The notes under the pieces: generated by a model
Database searches by the model: none
What the model was told of the DNA's origin: nothing
The model's input: the letters and a program-made list of their open reading frames with translations, nothing else
Source: Streptomyces pactum
GTDB lineage: Bacteria > Actinomycetota > Actinomycetes > Streptomycetales > Streptomycetaceae
Direction of reading: 5' to 3'
Assembly: GCF_002005225.1 (NCBI RefSeq)
Contig: NZ_CP019724.1
Span: 2,730,501 to 2,794,500, forward strand
Length of the DNA stretch: 64,000 nt
In this document: positions 48,460 to 59,946 of the stretch, one piece after another
How positions within the stretch are numbered: the stretch's first letter is position 1
Layout of the letters: every line of letters begins with the position of its first letter
Made by a program: the position numbers and the translations under genes

Positions 48460-48500
48460 GGGCGCCGTCCCGGTGGTTCGAATCCCCCGGGGCGGCGCCC
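48460..48500 (+). terminator. Terminator hairpin after the M4 protease
   Basis: GGGCGCCG (48460-48467) pairs with CGGCGCCC (48493-48500), and an inner CCCGG/CCGGG pairing is possible. It lies 24 bp past the protease stop codon. Confidence 0.65.
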
Positions 48501-48581
48501 TCCCCTCGCCCGCTCCGGTCATGGCCTGAGGGCGGCACCCGGAACGCCAGGTTCCAGGTTGCCGCCTTACTCTTGGTGCCC

Positions 48582-49091
48582 ATGTCCTTCACGTACGACG
48601 ACGTCGGCGCCACCCGCGAGCAGGGCCACTGCCCGCCCGGCTTCCGCCCCATGCACGTACGCACGCGCCTCGGGGAGGGCGAGCCGGTGTTCCAGCGCGC
48701 GGTCGAGGCCGTGCTCACCTGGGAGATGCACCGGGAGATGGGCGTCGGCATCGACGCGAGCGCGGAGCGTGCCGCGCCCGGCGTCGACGTCACCGTCACC
48801 CTCGCCGGGATGATCAAGGCACCCTGCCGGGTGGTCTGGACCCTGGACGAACCCCGCCGGGCCGGCTGGGCCTACGGCACCCTGCCCGGTCACCCCGAGT
48901 CCGGCGAGGAGGCCTTCGTGGTGGACCGGACGGGCGACGGCACGGTCTGGCTGACCGTGACCGCCTTCAGCCGCCCCGCCAAGTGGTACGCCAAGGCCGG
49001 CGGACCGGCCGCCCGCGCCTTCCAGCACGCCTACGCCCGCCGCTGCGGCACCGTCCTGCGACGGCTGAGCGGCGGCGACGAGGAGGACTGA
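48582..49091 (+). CDS. DUF1990 family protein
   Basis: 169 residues from ATG at 48582. The start FTYDDVGATR, the QRAVEAVLTWEMHREMGV segment and the GWAYGTLPGHPESGEEAFVV block are characteristic of DUF1990, a family of small proteins with a START/lipocalin-like pattern. The C-terminus KWYAKAGGPAARAFQHAYARRC is also conserved. Function is unknown to me. It converges on glgP with 40 bp between stops. Confidence 0.8.
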   Translation: MSFTYDDVGATREQGHCPPGFRPMHVRTRLGEGEPVFQRAVEAVLTWEMHREMGVGIDASAERAAPGVDVTVTLAGMIKAPCRVVWTLDEPRRAGWAYGTLPGHPESGEEAFVVDRTGDGTVWLTVTAFSRPAKWYAKAGGPAARAFQHAYARRCGTVLRRLSGGDEED

Positions 49092-49131
49092 CCCGCGCTT
49101 TCCGACCGTCCCACGTCATCCTCCGGCGGCC

Positions 49132-51756
49132 TCACCTCATCAGCAGCCCCGCCGCCTCCGCCAGCTCGTCCGACGGCACCGCGACCAGTCCCGGCTCCGC
49201 GCCGGACGCCAGCAGCCGGTGCGCGGGCAGGATGCGGACCGTGTAGCCGAAGGGACCGGTGCGGTCCAGGGCGAGCGGGCCCTCGTACACCCAGCGGCCC
49301 TCCAGGTCGGGGCCGCCCACCGACTTCAGCGGGACGGTCGTCGCGTCGGTGATGCGGTCCTCGGAGTCCACCCGGCCCGAGACCGCCTGCACCTCGACGT
49401 CGTCCGGGGCCAGGTCGCCGAGGTTCACCCGCACCCGCAGCCCGAGCGTCGCGCCGAGCTCGGCCAGCGCGGTGGCGGCGGACGTCTCCACGTGGTCGAC
49501 GCTCACCCCGGGCCAGGCGGCCCGCACCCGGGCCTTCCACTCGGCCAGCGCACGGGCGGAGTCCGGGTCCATCGCGCGGTGCGCCTCGGCCGCGGGGGCG
49601 TAGAGCCGCTCGACGTACTCGCGGACCATGCGGCCGGCCAGCACCTTGGGCCCGAGCAGGCTCAGGGTCTTGCGGACCATCTCGATCCACCGGTCGGGCA
49701 GCCCGCTCGCGCCCCGCTCGTAGAAGCGGGGGGTCACCCGCTGCTCCAGCAGGTCGTAGAGGGCGGCCGCCTCTATGGCGTCGCGCCGGTCCGGGTCGGT
49801 ACCCGCGCCGTCGGCGGTCGGGACCGCCCAGCCGAAGTCCGGCTGGTACCACTCGTCCCACCAGCCGTCCAGCACCGACAGGTTGAGGCAGCCGTTGAGG
49901 GCGGCCTTCATGCCGCTGGTGCCGCACGCCTCCAGGGGCCGCAGGGGGTTGTTCAGCCAGATGTCGCAGCCCGGGTAGAGCTTCTGCGCCATCGCCATGC
50001 CGTAGTCCGGCAGGAACACGATCCGGTGCCGCACCCGCGGGTCGTCCGCGAACCGCACCAGCTCCTGCACCAGCCGCTTGCCGCCGTCGTCCGCCGGGTG
50101 CGCCTTGCCCGCGACGACGATCTGGACGGGCCGCTCGGGGTGCAGGAGCAGGTCCATCAGGCGGTCGCGGTCGCGCAGCATCAGCGTCAGGCGCTTGTAC
50201 GACGGGACGCGCCGCGCGAACCCGATGGTGAGCACGTCCGGGTCGAGGGCCTCGTCGACCCAGCCCAGCTCGGCCGTCCCGGCGCCGCGCTGCCGCCAGG
50301 AGGCGCGCAGCCGCTCCCGCACCTCCTCCACGAGCTGCTCGCGCAGGGTGCGGCGCAGCTCCCAGATGTCCTGGTCGGCGATGTCGGCGACCGAGTCCCA
50401 GCGGTCCGAGCCGCCGACGGCCAGCGCGTCCTCGGCCCGCTGGACGCCGATCTGCCGGGCGCCGAGCCGGAACACCTCCGGGGCGACCCAGGTCGGGGCG
50501 TGCACGCCGTTGGTGACGGAGGTGATCGGCACCTCGTCGGCGTCGAAACCGGGCCAGAGCCCGGAGAACATCTCCCGGCTGACCCCGCCGTGCAGCAGGG
50601 AGACGCCGTTGGCGCGCTGGGCCAGGCGCAGGCCCATCACGGCCATGTTGAACAGGTTGGGCTCGCCTCCGGGGTAGGTCTCCATGCCGAGCCGCAGGAC
50701 GCGTTCGACGTCGATGCGCGGGAGCTCGGAGTCGGGGCCGAAGTGGCGGGCGACCAGTTCCCGGTCGAAGCGGTCGATGCCGGCCGGCACGGGGGTGTGG
50801 GTGGTGAAGACGGTGCCCGCCCGGACCGCCTCCAGCGCGGCACCGAACTCCAGGCCCTTCTCGCAGAGTTCGGAGATGCGTTCCAGACCGAGGAAGCCGG
50901 CGTGCCCCTCGTTGGTGTGGAACACCTCCGGCCCGGCGTGGCCGGTGAGCCGGCAGTACGTCCGTACCGCCCGGACACCTCCTATACCCAGCAGCATCTC
51001 CTGGAGGAGCCGGTGCTCGCTGCCGCCGCCGTAGAGCCGGTCGGTGACGCCGCGTTCGCCGAGGTCGTTCTCCTCGACGTCCGAGTCGAGCAGCAGCAGC
51101 GGCACCCGGCCGACCTGGGCCAGCCAGACACGCGCGCGCAGGTCGCGGCCGCCGGGCAGCGCGAGGGCGACGTGGGCGGGGGTGCCGTCGGCTTCCTCGA
51201 GGAGGGTGAGGGGCAGCTCGTGGGGGTCGAGGACGGGGTAGTGCTCCTGCTGCCAGCCGTCCCGGGACAGGGACTGGCGGAAGTAGCCGTGGCGGTAGAG
51301 CAGGCCGACGCCGATGAGGGGCACGCCCAGGTCGCTGGCGGCCTTCAGGTGGTCGCCGGCCAGGATGCCGAGACCGCCGGAGTACTGCGGCAGGGCGGCC
51401 GTGACGCCGAACTCGGGCGAGAAGTAGGCGACGGCGGCGGGGAGTCGGCCGGGCTGGTCCTGGTACCAGCGGTCGCCGGTCAGGTAGTGGTCGAGGTCGT
51501 CGGCCACCGCGGTCAGCCGGCGCACGAAGCGCCGGTCCCGCGCCAGCTCCGCCAGGCGCGCGGGCGGGACGGTGCCGAGCAGCCGTACCGGGTCGCGGCC
51601 GGACGCGGACCAGCACCCGGGGTCGACGGACTGGAAGAGGTCGCGGGTCTCCGGATGCCAGGACCAGCGCAGATTCCGGGCCAGATCACTGAGCGGCCGG
51701 AGGGGGTCGGGGAGAACGGGACGGACGGTCAGTCGACGAATCGCCTTCACCCTCAC
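49132..51756 (-). CDS. glgP: Alpha-glucan phosphorylase GlgP (actinobacterial long type)
   Basis: 874 residues from GTG at 51756 (GTG at 51750 also possible). An N-terminal DUF3417 domain (RPLSDLARNLRWSWHPETRDLF) precedes the GT35 core. The PLP lysine is in EACGTSGMKAALNGCLNLS. VFHTNEGHAGFLGLERI and GWDEWYQPDFGW-like blocks match the GlgP/AlgP type. It releases glucose-1-phosphate from glycogen-like glucans. It is divergent from glgE across 304 bp, so synthesis and breakdown share one promoter region. Confidence 0.93.
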   Translation of the reverse strand: MRVKAIRRLTVRPVLPDPLRPLSDLARNLRWSWHPETRDLFQSVDPGCWSASGRDPVRLLGTVPPARLAELARDRRFVRRLTAVADDLDHYLTGDRWYQDQPGRLPAAVAYFSPEFGVTAALPQYSGGLGILAGDHLKAASDLGVPLIGVGLLYRHGYFRQSLSRDGWQQEHYPVLDPHELPLTLLEEADGTPAHVALALPGGRDLRARVWLAQVGRVPLLLLDSDVEENDLGERGVTDRLYGGGSEHRLLQEMLLGIGGVRAVRTYCRLTGHAGPEVFHTNEGHAGFLGLERISELCEKGLEFGAALEAVRAGTVFTTHTPVPAGIDRFDRELVARHFGPDSELPRIDVERVLRLGMETYPGGEPNLFNMAVMGLRLAQRANGVSLLHGGVSREMFSGLWPGFDADEVPITSVTNGVHAPTWVAPEVFRLGARQIGVQRAEDALAVGGSDRWDSVADIADQDIWELRRTLREQLVEEVRERLRASWRQRGAGTAELGWVDEALDPDVLTIGFARRVPSYKRLTLMLRDRDRLMDLLLHPERPVQIVVAGKAHPADDGGKRLVQELVRFADDPRVRHRIVFLPDYGMAMAQKLYPGCDIWLNNPLRPLEACGTSGMKAALNGCLNLSVLDGWWDEWYQPDFGWAVPTADGAGTDPDRRDAIEAAALYDLLEQRVTPRFYERGASGLPDRWIEMVRKTLSLLGPKVLAGRMVREYVERLYAPAAEAHRAMDPDSARALAEWKARVRAAWPGVSVDHVETSAATALAELGATLGLRVRVNLGDLAPDDVEVQAVSGRVDSEDRITDATTVPLKSVGGPDLEGRWVYEGPLALDRTGPFGYTVRILPAHRLLASGAEPGLVAVPSDELAEAAGLLMR

Positions 51757-52060
51757 GACGTTACCGGTGCGATGTGTCCCTCGCCGGGGCCTTCGCCCTC
51801 AGTCCTCCGATTCGGCCTGAACGGCACCGTTCGCGATCTCCGGACGGGCTAATAACCACCGGCGTGTCGATCTTCCGGCGGGGAAGGTGTCCGGTCAGGT
51901 CGTCGCGTGTGTCGACATACGCGTGAGTAGGTAACAAAGTGCCGGATTGCCCACCCGAAAAGTGTGGGAAGGCTCCTGCGGTACACCCCACACGCACCCC
52001 CGCAGGACCCACCTCCCCAGAGTCATCCGCCCACCCTCGTTGACGCGGACAGGAGCGGTC
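51757..52060. promoter_or_regulatory. Divergent glgP/glgE control region
   Basis: 304 bp without a gene. It should contain both promoters. Visible features are a TGTCGACA palindrome near 51910 and an AT-richer patch GTAGGTAACAAAGTGCCGGA around 51928-51947. No sigma-factor consensus can be assigned with confidence. Confidence 0.5.
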
Positions 52061-54148
52061 ATGCCCGCCACGCACCACTCGTCAGCACCCTCCGCGGTGC
52101 CCCCCGCGGCGCCGCCCGAGGCGCCCCCCGCGGCATCCTCCGGGGCGCCCCCCGCGGACGGCACCACCGTCGTCGGACGCATCCCCGTCCTGGACGTCCG
52201 TCCGATGGTCCGGCACGGGCGCAGGCCCGCCAAGGCCGTCACCGGCGAGTCCTTCGAGATATCGGCCACCGTGTTCCGCGAGGGGCACGACGCGGTCGCC
52301 GCCAACGTCGTGCTGCGGGACCCCGAGGGCCGGCCGGGCCCGTGGACCCCGATGCGGGAGCTGGCCCCGGGCACCGACCGCTGGGGCGCCACCGTCACCG
52401 CCGGCGGGCCCGGACTGTGGTCGTACACGGTGGAGGCGTGGGGCGATCCGGTCACCACCTGGCGGCACCACGCGCAGATCAAGATCCCGGCGGGTATGGA
52501 CACCGGCCTGGTCCTGGAGGAGGGCGCCCGGCTCTACGAGCGCGCCGCCGCGGACGTGCCCGGCAGCGCGGACCGGCGTGAGCTGCTCGCCGCCGCCGGC
52601 GCGCTGCGGGACGAGGCCCGGCCGGCCGCGTCGCGGCTGGCGGCGGCGTTGACGCCCCGGGTGGACGCGGTACTGGCCCGGCATCCGCTGCGGGAACTGG
52701 TCACCACCTCCGACCCGCTGCCCCTGCTCGTGGAACGCGAACGCGCCCTGTACGGCGCCTGGTACGAGTTCTTCCCCCGCTCCGAAGGCACCCCCGACCG
52801 GCCCCACGGCACCTTCCGCACCGCCGAACGCCGGCTGCCCGCCATCGCCGCCATGGGCTTCGACGTCGTCTACCTCCCACCCGTCCACCCCATCGGCACC
52901 ACCCACCGCAAGGGCCGCAACAACACCCTCTCCGCCACCCCCGACGACGTCGGCGTCCCCTGGGCCATCGGCTCCCCCGAAGGCGGCCACGACACCGTCC
53001 ACCCCGCCCTCGGCACCATCGACGACTTCGACCACTTCGTCACCCGGGCCGCCCACCACGGCCTGGAAGTCGCCCTCGACTTCGCCCTCCAGTGCTCCCC
53101 CGACCACCCCTGGGTCCACAAACACCCCGACTGGTTCCACCACCGCCCCGACGGCACCATCGCCCACGCCGAGAACCCGCCCAAGAAGTACCAGGACATC
53201 TACCCCATCGCCTTCGACGCCGACCTCGACGGACTCGTCGCCGAAACCGTCCGCGTCCTGCGCTTCTGGATGGACCACGGGGTGCGCATCTTCCGCGTCG
53301 ACAACCCCCACACCAAACCCGTCGTCTTCTGGGAGAGGGTCCTCGGCGAGATCAACCGCCGCGACCCCGACGTCATCTTCCTGGCGGAGGCCTTCACCCG
53401 CCCCGCGATGATGCACACCCTGGCCCAGATCGGCTTCCAGCAGTCCTACACCTACTTCACCTGGCGCAACACCAAACAGGAACTGACGGAGTACCTCACC
53501 GAACTGACGGGGGACGCCGCCTCCTACATGCGGCCCAACCTCTTCACCAACACCCCCGACATCCTGCACGCCTACCTCCAGCACGGCGGCCGCCCCGCCT
53601 TCGAGGTCCGCGCCGTCCTGGCCGCCACCCTCTCCCCCACCTGGGGCATCTACAGCGGCTACGAACTCTGCGAGAACACCCCCCTGCGCGAAGGCGGCGA
53701 GGAATACCTCGACAGCGAGAAATACCAGCTCAAACCCCGCGACTGGGCCACCGCCGCCCGCGAGGGCACCACCATCGCCCCCCTCATCACCCAGCTCAAC
53801 ACCATCCGGCGCGAGAACCCGGCGCTGCGCCAACTGCGCGATCTGCACTTCCATCCCACGGACAAGGAGGAGGTGATCGCCTACTCGAAGCGGCAGGGGT
53901 CGAACACGGTTCTGGTGGTCGCCAACCTCGACCCCCACCACACCCAGGAGGCGACGGTCTCGTTGGACATGCCGCAACTCGGCCTGGACTGGCACGAGTC
54001 GGTGCCGGTGCGCGACGAGCTCACCGGCGAGACCTACCACTGGGGCAGGGCCAACTATGTGCGCCTGGAGCCGGGCCGGACGCCCGCGCACGTCTGCACG
54101 GTTCTGCGACCGTCCCACCCGCAGATCGGAGGGTCACCCACCACATGA
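52061..54148 (+). CDS. glgE: Maltosyltransferase GlgE (alpha-1,4-glucan:maltose-1-phosphate)
   Basis: 695 residues from ATG at 52061, which has AGGAG nearby. It extends alpha-1,4-glucans with maltosyl units from maltose-1-phosphate (GH13_3). The nucleophile lies in [10 protein letters not shown] (Asp414) and the acid in FLAEAFTRP (Glu443), a 29-residue spacing that matches S. coelicolor GlgE1 (394/423 from memory). The 20-residue offset reflects an Ala/Pro-rich N-terminal extension (residues about 8-33). The stop overlaps the treS start as ATGA. Confidence 0.96.
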   Translation: MPATHHSSAPSAVPPAAPPEAPPAASSGAPPADGTTVVGRIPVLDVRPMVRHGRRPAKAVTGESFEISATVFREGHDAVAANVVLRDPEGRPGPWTPMRELAPGTDRWGATVTAGGPGLWSYTVEAWGDPVTTWRHHAQIKIPAGMDTGLVLEEGARLYERAAADVPGSADRRELLAAAGALRDEARPAASRLAAALTPRVDAVLARHPLRELVTTSDPLPLLVERERALYGAWYEFFPRSEGTPDRPHGTFRTAERRLPAIAAMGFDVVYLPPVHPIGTTHRKGRNNTLSATPDDVGVPWAIGSPEGGHDTVHPALGTIDDFDHFVTRAAHHGLEVALDFALQCSPDHPWVHKHPDWFHHRPDGTIAHAENPPKKYQDIYPIAFDADLDGLVAETVRVLRFWMDHGVRIFRVDNPHTKPVVFWERVLGEINRRDPDVIFLAEAFTRPAMMHTLAQIGFQQSYTYFTWRNTKQELTEYLTELTGDAASYMRPNLFTNTPDILHAYLQHGGRPAFEVRAVLAATLSPTWGIYSGYELCENTPLREGGEEYLDSEKYQLKPRDWATAAREGTTIAPLITQLNTIRRENPALRQLRDLHFHPTDKEEVIAYSKRQGSNTVLVVANLDPHHTQEATVSLDMPQLGLDWHESVPVRDELTGETYHWGRANYVRLEPGRTPAHVCTVLRPSHPQIGGSPTT

Positions 54149-55863
54149 TCTTCAACGAGCCCGTGCCGGACACCTTCGAGGACACCCCGGCCAAGGACCG
54201 TGACCCGGACTGGTTCAAACGAGCCGTCTTCTACGAGGTCCTCGTCCGCTCCTTCCAGGACAGCAACGGCGACGGCGTAGGCGACCTCAAGGGCCTCACC
54301 GCCAAGCTGGACTACCTGCAGTGGCTGGGCGTGGACTGCCTCTGGCTCCCGCCCTTCTTCAAGTCACCGCTGCGCGACGGCGGCTACGACGTCTCCGACT
54401 ACACCGCCGTGCTGCCAGAGTTCGGCGACCTGGCCGACTTCGTCGAGTTCGTGGACGCCGCCCACCAGCGCGGCATGCGCGTGATCATCGACTTCGTCAT
54501 GAACCACACCAGCGACCAGCACCCGTGGTTCCAGGAGTCCCGCAGGGACCCCGACGGCCCCTACGGCGACTACTACGTCTGGGCGGACGACGACAAGCAG
54601 TTCCAGGACGCGCGCATCATCTTCGTCGACACCGAGGCGTCGAACTGGACCTACGACCCGGTGCGCAAGCAGTACTACTGGCACCGCTTCTTCTCGCACC
54701 AGCCGGACCTGAACTACGAGAACCCGGCCGTGCAGGAGGAGATGATCTCCGCCCTGAAGTTCTGGCTGGACCTGGGCATCGACGGGTTCCGGCTGGACGC
54801 GGTGCCGTACCTCTACCAGGAGGAGGGCACCAACTGCGAGAACCTCCCGGCCACGCACGCCTTCCTGAAACGGGTGCGCAAGGAGATCGACGCGCAGTAC
54901 CCGGACACGGTGGTGCTGGCGGAGGCCAACCAGTGGCCGGAGGACGTCGTCGACTACTTCGGCGACTACGCGGCGGGCGGCGACGAGTGCCACATGGCGT
55001 TCCACTTCCCGGTCATGCCGCGCATCTTCATGGCCGTACGCCGCGAGTCCCGCTACCCGGTCTCCGAGATCCTCGCCAAGACCCCGGCCATCCCGTCCGG
55101 CTGCCAGTGGGGCATCTTCCTGCGCAACCACGACGAGCTGACCCTGGAGATGGTCACCGACGAGGAACGCGACTACATGTACGCGGAGTACGCCAAGGAC
55201 CCGCGCATGCGCGCCAACATCGGCATCCGCCGGCGCCTGGCCCCGCTCCTCGACAACGACCGCAACCAGATCGAGCTGTTCACGGCCCTGCTGCTCTCCC
55301 TGCCCGGCTCGCCGATCCTCTACTACGGCGACGAGATCGGGATGGGCGACAACATCTGGCTCGGCGACCGCGACGCGGTGCGCACCCCGATGCAGTGGAC
55401 CCCGGACCGCAACGCGGGCTTCTCGTCGTCGGACCCGGGGCGGCTCTTCCTGCCGACGATCATGGACCCGGTCTACGGCTACCAGGTGACGAACGTCGAG
55501 GCGTCCATGGCCTCGCCCTCGTCCCTGCTGCACTGGACCCGCCGCATGATCGAGATCCGCAAGCAGAATCGCGCCTTCGGCCTGGGCACCTACACCGAGC
55601 TGCCCTCCTCCAACCCCGCGGTCCTCGCCTTCCTGCGGGAGGCCCCCGCGACCGGGGAAGAGGGGGACGACCTGGTGCTGTGCGTCCACAATTTCTCCCG
55701 GTTCGCGCAGCCCACCGAGCTGGACCTGAGCGCCTTCGGGGGGCGCCATCCGGTCGAGCTGTTCGGCGGAGTCCGTTTCCCGGCGGTCGGCGAACTGCCG
55801 TACCTGCTGACCCTCGGGGGGCACGGCTTCTACTGGTTCCGGCTCCGCAAGGACGCCGTTTAG
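54145..55863 (+). CDS. treS: Trehalose synthase TreS
   Basis: 572 residues from ATG at 54145. It interconverts trehalose and maltose and so feeds maltose to the kinase Mak. The GH13 barrel shows [38 protein letters not shown] (nucleophile Asp218), [11 protein letters not shown] (Glu260) and LRNHDELTL (Asp330). Unlike mycobacterial cases the Mak domain is not fused but is a separate downstream gene. A hairpin lies between treS and mak. Confidence 0.96.
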   Translation: MIFNEPVPDTFEDTPAKDRDPDWFKRAVFYEVLVRSFQDSNGDGVGDLKGLTAKLDYLQWLGVDCLWLPPFFKSPLRDGGYDVSDYTAVLPEFGDLADFVEFVDAAHQRGMRVIIDFVMNHTSDQHPWFQESRRDPDGPYGDYYVWADDDKQFQDARIIFVDTEASNWTYDPVRKQYYWHRFFSHQPDLNYENPAVQEEMISALKFWLDLGIDGFRLDAVPYLYQEEGTNCENLPATHAFLKRVRKEIDAQYPDTVVLAEANQWPEDVVDYFGDYAAGGDECHMAFHFPVMPRIFMAVRRESRYPVSEILAKTPAIPSGCQWGIFLRNHDELTLEMVTDEERDYMYAEYAKDPRMRANIGIRRRLAPLLDNDRNQIELFTALLLSLPGSPILYYGDEIGMGDNIWLGDRDAVRTPMQWTPDRNAGFSSSDPGRLFLPTIMDPVYGYQVTNVEASMASPSSLLHWTRRMIEIRKQNRAFGLGTYTELPSSNPAVLAFLREAPATGEEGDDLVLCVHNFSRFAQPTELDLSAFGGRHPVELFGGVRFPAVGELPYLLTLGGHGFYWFRLRKDAV

Positions 55864-55879
55864 GCCGCACCGGCCCGAT

Positions 55880-55916
55880 CCCCGGGGCGGGACGGTTTCT
55901 GCCGTCCCGCCCGGGG
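55880..55916 (+). terminator. Intercistronic hairpin between treS and mak
   Basis: CCCCGGGGCGGGACGG (55880-55895) pairs, with one bulged G, with CCGTCCCGCCCGGGG (55902-55916) around TTTCTG. It may terminate some transcripts after treS or protect the glgE-treS message. Confidence 0.65.
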
Positions 55917-55962
55917 CACGCATCAGTAACACCCCGACGACCCGGGGAAAGGACGCGACGCC

Positions 55963-57357
55963 ATGTCGGAAGCCGTCACACGCACCGTCACGAGCCCGTC
56001 AGCCCTTCTGGCGTCACTTGATCCACTGCTGCGGGACTGGCTGCCGCGGCAACGCTGGTTCGCGGGCAAGGGGCGTCCGGTCACCGGATTCTCGCTGGTC
56101 GCCGCCACCGAGCTGCTCCCCTCCGACGCCCGCCTCGGCCTCTACCACGTGCTGGTGCGCGCCCACCAGCAGCTCGCTTCGGCCCCGGGCGGGCCCGAGG
56201 GGCCCGGTGACTGCTACCAGCTCCTCATAGGCGTGCGCGAGGCGCTGCCGCCCCGGCTGGCGCCCGCGCTCATCGGACACGTGACCGAGGGCCCGCTGGC
56301 CGGCCGCACCGCCTACGACGCCCTGTACGACACCCGGCCCGCCGAGGTGCTCCTGGAGGCGCTGCGCACCAGGGCCCGTATCGGCGGGCTTCGTTTCGAG
56401 CGGGAACCGGAACGGGAGATCCGCGCGGGACTGGTGCCGCGGCTGATGACCGCCGAGCAGTCGAACTCGTCGGTCGTGTATGGAGATACGTTCATTCTGA
56501 AGGTGCTGCGCCGGATCGTGCCCGGCATCAACCCCGACCTGGAGCTGCCGCTGGCGCTGGCGCGCGAGGGCTGCCCCCGGGTGCCGGCACCGGCGGGCTG
56601 GATGGTGGCCGACCTGGCCGGCCGGTCCTGGGTACTGGGCGTGCTCCAGCCCTACGTGCAGGGTGCCGCCGACGGCTGGGAGCTGGCCCTGCGGGAGCTG
56701 GCCAAGGGCGAGGAGTTCGTCGCCGAGGCCCGGGCGCTCGGCCGGGCCACCGCCGAGGTGCACACCGCGCTGGCCCGCGCGCTGCCGACCGTCACCCTCG
56801 CCCAGGGCCAGGTGCGGCAGCTCGCCGACGGCATGATCGAACGGCTGGAGGCGGCCGCCCACGCGGTGCCCCTGCTCCGGCCGTACGCGCCCGCGCTGCG
56901 TACGGCGTTCACGGCGCTGGGCGACCTGGCCGCCGAGGGCCGGACCTGGACCGCCCAGAGGGTCCACGGCGACCTGCACCTCGGCCAGTGCCTGCGCTCG
57001 CCCTCCGGTCAGTGGTCGCTGATCGACTTCGAGGGAGAGCCCGCCAAACCCCTGGCCGAACGGCGGATGCCGCAGCCGCCGGTGCGGGACGTCGCGGGGA
57101 TGCTGCGCTCCTTCGACTACGCCGCGCACTCGGCCGACGCTCCGGTACCGGGCTGGGCCGGGTCCTGCCGGGCCGCGTACTGCACCGGGTACGCCGAGGT
57201 CGCCGGTGCCGACCCGCGCACCGATCCGGTGATGCTCCGCGCCCACGAGACGGACAAGGCGGTGTACGAGGTGCTGTACGAGGCCCGGCACCGTCCCGAC
57301 TGGCTGGCGGTGCCCCTGTCCGCGGTGCGCCGCCTGTCCACGCCCGAACCGGCATGA
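55963..57357 (+). CDS. mak: Maltokinase Mak (Pep2)
   Basis: 464 residues from ATG at 55963. It phosphorylates maltose to maltose-1-phosphate for GlgE. It has the N-terminal lobe start [18 protein letters not shown] typical of maltokinases and aminoglycoside-kinase-like motifs [11 protein letters not shown] (Asp337) and [14 protein letters not shown] (Asp355). Ends close to glgB (40 bp) on the same strand, consistent with one operon glgE-treS-mak-glgB. Confidence 0.94.
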   Translation: MSEAVTRTVTSPSALLASLDPLLRDWLPRQRWFAGKGRPVTGFSLVAATELLPSDARLGLYHVLVRAHQQLASAPGGPEGPGDCYQLLIGVREALPPRLAPALIGHVTEGPLAGRTAYDALYDTRPAEVLLEALRTRARIGGLRFEREPEREIRAGLVPRLMTAEQSNSSVVYGDTFILKVLRRIVPGINPDLELPLALAREGCPRVPAPAGWMVADLAGRSWVLGVLQPYVQGAADGWELALRELAKGEEFVAEARALGRATAEVHTALARALPTVTLAQGQVRQLADGMIERLEAAAHAVPLLRPYAPALRTAFTALGDLAAEGRTWTAQRVHGDLHLGQCLRSPSGQWSLIDFEGEPAKPLAERRMPQPPVRDVAGMLRSFDYAAHSADAPVPGWAGSCRAAYCTGYAEVAGADPRTDPVMLRAHETDKAVYEVLYEARHRPDWLAVPLSAVRRLSTPEPA

Positions 57358-57397
57358 CGCCCTCTCCGGATCCCACTTCGCCCAGGAGGCTCCACCC

Positions 57398-59893
57398 GTG
57401 ACCCCCCGCCCCTCGTCCAGCGGTCCCGACCCGAAGCAGACGGCCGAGGAGAAGAGCGCCGCGAAGAAGGCGGCGCCGTCCCGGAAGGCGGTGGCCGAGA
57501 AAACGCCCACGAAGAAGACGCCCACGAAGAAGACGGCCGCGCAGAAGACCCCTGCGAAGCAGGCGGCCGCCGAGAAGACGGTGGCAAAGAAGGCGGCCGC
57601 CAAGAAGGCCGTCGCCAAGAAGGCCGTCGCGGGGAAGGCGGTCGCGGGGAAACCGGCCGCCAAGAAAGGTGAGGCCGCGAAGGCGGCCGTACCGGTCGAG
57701 GTCGCCGTCTCCCCGTCCATGGACGCCGCCGACCGGGAGCGGCTGCTCGCCGGGACGCACCACGACCCCCACTCCGTGCTCGGCGCCCACCGGGTGCCCG
57801 GCGGGGTCGCCTTCCGGGCCTTCCGGCCGTACGCCCTGGCGGTGACCGTCCTGTCCGGGGAGCTGCGGGTCGAGCTGCACGACGACGGGGACGGGTTCTT
57901 CTCCGGGCTGCTGCCGCTTGAGGAGGTTCCCGTACACCGGCTCCTGGTGACGTACGAGGGGACGGTCCAGGAGACCGAGGACCCGTACCGTTTTCTGCCC
58001 ACGCTGGGCGACCTGGACCTGCACCTGATCGGCGAGGGACGGCACGAGCAGCTCTGGCGGGCGCTCGGCGCGCATCCGGCGACCCACGAGGGTGTCGCGG
58101 GCACCCGCTTCACGGTGTGGGCGCCGAACGCGCGCGGGGTCCGGGTGGCCGGCGGCTTCAACTTCTGGGACGGCACCGGACACCCGATGCGGTCCCTGGG
58201 GGGCACCGGCGTGTGGGAGCTGTTCCTGCCCGGCATCGGCGCCGGCGAGCTGTACAAGTTCGAGATCACCCGGCCCGACGGCTCGCGCACGTTCCGCGCG
58301 GATCCGCTGGCCCGCCGCACCGAGGTCCCGCCCGCCACGTCGTCCGTCGTGCACACCTCGCACTACACGTGGGGCGACGAGGAGTGGCTGGCCCGCCGCG
58401 CGGACACGCCCGCGCACGAGGCGCCGATGTCGGTGTACGAGGTCCACCTGCCCTCCTGGCGCCCCGGACTGACGTACCGGCAACTGGCCGACCAGCTCCC
58501 CGCGTACGTCGCGGACCTGGGCTTCACCCACGTCGAGCTGATGCCGGTCGCCGAGCACCCCTTCGGCGGCTCCTGGGGCTACCAGGTCACCGGCTTCTAC
58601 GCGCCCACGGCCCGCCTCGGCGACCCCGACGACTTCAAGTACCTGGTCGACCGGCTGCACCAGGCCGGCATCGGCGTCCTGATGGACTGGGTACCGGCGC
58701 ACTTCCCGCGCGACGACTGGGCGCTGGCCGAGTTCGACGGCCGTCCGCTGTACGAGCACTCCGACCCGCTGCGGGCCGCGCACCCGGACTGGGGCACGCT
58801 GGAGTTCGACTTCGGGCGCCGGGAGGTGCGCAACTTCCTCGTCGCCAACGCCGTGTACTGGTGCGAGGAGTTCCACATCGACGGGCTGCGCGTCGACGCG
58901 GTCGCCTCGATGCTCTACCTGGACTACTCGCGCGAGCCGGGCCAGTGGACGCCGAACGAGCACGGCGGCCGGGAGAACCTGGACGCGGTGGCGTTCCTGC
59001 AGGAGATGAACGCGACGGTGTACCGGCGGGTACCCGGGGTGGTGACCGTCGCGGAGGAGTCGACGGCCTGGGACGGGGTCACGCGGGCCACGCACCACCA
59101 GGGGCCGAGCGGCTTCGGCGGGCTCGGGTTCGGGCTCAAGTGGAACATGGGCTGGATGCACGACTCGCTCCAGTACATGAGCCACGAGCCGGTGCACCGC
59201 AAGTACCACCACGGCGAGATGACCTTCTCCATGGTGTACGCGTACAGCGAGAACTACGTGCTCCCGATATCCCACGACGAGGTGGTGCACGGCAAGAAGT
59301 CGCTGGTGTCGAAGATGCCCGGCGACTGGTGGCAGCAGCGCGCGAACGAGCGGGCGTACCTGGGCTACATGTGGGCCCACCCCGGCAAGCAGCTCCTCTT
59401 CATGGGGCAGGAGTTCGCGCAGGGCGCGGAGTGGTCCGAGGCGCGCGGTCCCGACTGGTGGCTGCTCGACCCGGAGTACGGGGCGGCGGCCGACCACCGG
59501 GGCATGCGCGATCTGGTGCGGGACCTGAACACCGTCTACCGGGCCACGCCCGCGCTGTGGCGGCGCGACACCCACCCCTCCGGTTTCGCCTGGCTGGTCG
59601 GGGACGCCGCCGAGGACAACGTCCTCGCGTTCCTGCGGCTGGACGCCGACGGCACCCCGCTGCTCGCGGTGTCGAACTTCGCCGCCGTCGTCCGCCCCGG
59701 CTACCGCGTCGGCGTTCCGGACGAGGTCCCCGCCTGGCACGAGGTGCTCAACACGGACGCCGCCCGGTACGGCGGCGGCGACGTGGGCAACCCCGACCCG
59801 GTCAAGCCGGAGCCGCAGGGGTGGCACGGCCGGCCGGCGAGCATCCGGCTGACCCTGCCGCCCCTGTCGACGGTGTGGCTGCGCCCGGCCTAG
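57398..59893 (+). CDS. glgB: Glycogen branching enzyme GlgB with Lys/Ala-rich N-terminal tail
   Basis: 831 residues from GTG at 57398, preceded by AGGAGG. E. coli GlgB has 728. Residues about 13-95 are a histone-H1-like run of [11 protein letters not shown] and AVAKK units without acidic balance. After that come the usual N1 module ([12 protein letters not shown]), the CBM48, and the GH13 barrel with LRVDAVASM (nucleophile Asp500), [10 protein letters not shown] (acid Glu553) and [11 protein letters not shown]. It makes alpha-1,6 branches in the glucan built by GlgE. The tail could bind nucleic acid, polyphosphate or negatively charged surfaces; its function is not known. Confidence 0.95.
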   Translation: MTPRPSSSGPDPKQTAEEKSAAKKAAPSRKAVAEKTPTKKTPTKKTAAQKTPAKQAAAEKTVAKKAAAKKAVAKKAVAGKAVAGKPAAKKGEAAKAAVPVEVAVSPSMDAADRERLLAGTHHDPHSVLGAHRVPGGVAFRAFRPYALAVTVLSGELRVELHDDGDGFFSGLLPLEEVPVHRLLVTYEGTVQETEDPYRFLPTLGDLDLHLIGEGRHEQLWRALGAHPATHEGVAGTRFTVWAPNARGVRVAGGFNFWDGTGHPMRSLGGTGVWELFLPGIGAGELYKFEITRPDGSRTFRADPLARRTEVPPATSSVVHTSHYTWGDEEWLARRADTPAHEAPMSVYEVHLPSWRPGLTYRQLADQLPAYVADLGFTHVELMPVAEHPFGGSWGYQVTGFYAPTARLGDPDDFKYLVDRLHQAGIGVLMDWVPAHFPRDDWALAEFDGRPLYEHSDPLRAAHPDWGTLEFDFGRREVRNFLVANAVYWCEEFHIDGLRVDAVASMLYLDYSREPGQWTPNEHGGRENLDAVAFLQEMNATVYRRVPGVVTVAEESTAWDGVTRATHHQGPSGFGGLGFGLKWNMGWMHDSLQYMSHEPVHRKYHHGEMTFSMVYAYSENYVLPISHDEVVHGKKSLVSKMPGDWWQQRANERAYLGYMWAHPGKQLLFMGQEFAQGAEWSEARGPDWWLLDPEYGAAADHRGMRDLVRDLNTVYRATPALWRRDTHPSGFAWLVGDAAEDNVLAFLRLDADGTPLLAVSNFAAVVRPGYRVGVPDEVPAWHEVLNTDAARYGGGDVGNPDPVKPEPQGWHGRPASIRLTLPPLSTVWLRPA

Positions 59894-59946
59894 GGATCGT
59901 CTTCGGAGGTCGGATCCAGAGCAGCCAGGGGCCGTCGGCCCGGCGG

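Noticed and set aside
48471..48488. GGTTCGAATCCC, which looks like a tRNA T-loop
   Set aside because: No acceptor, D or anticodon arms can be folded upstream. The stretch is the loop of the terminator hairpin after the M4 protease gene.
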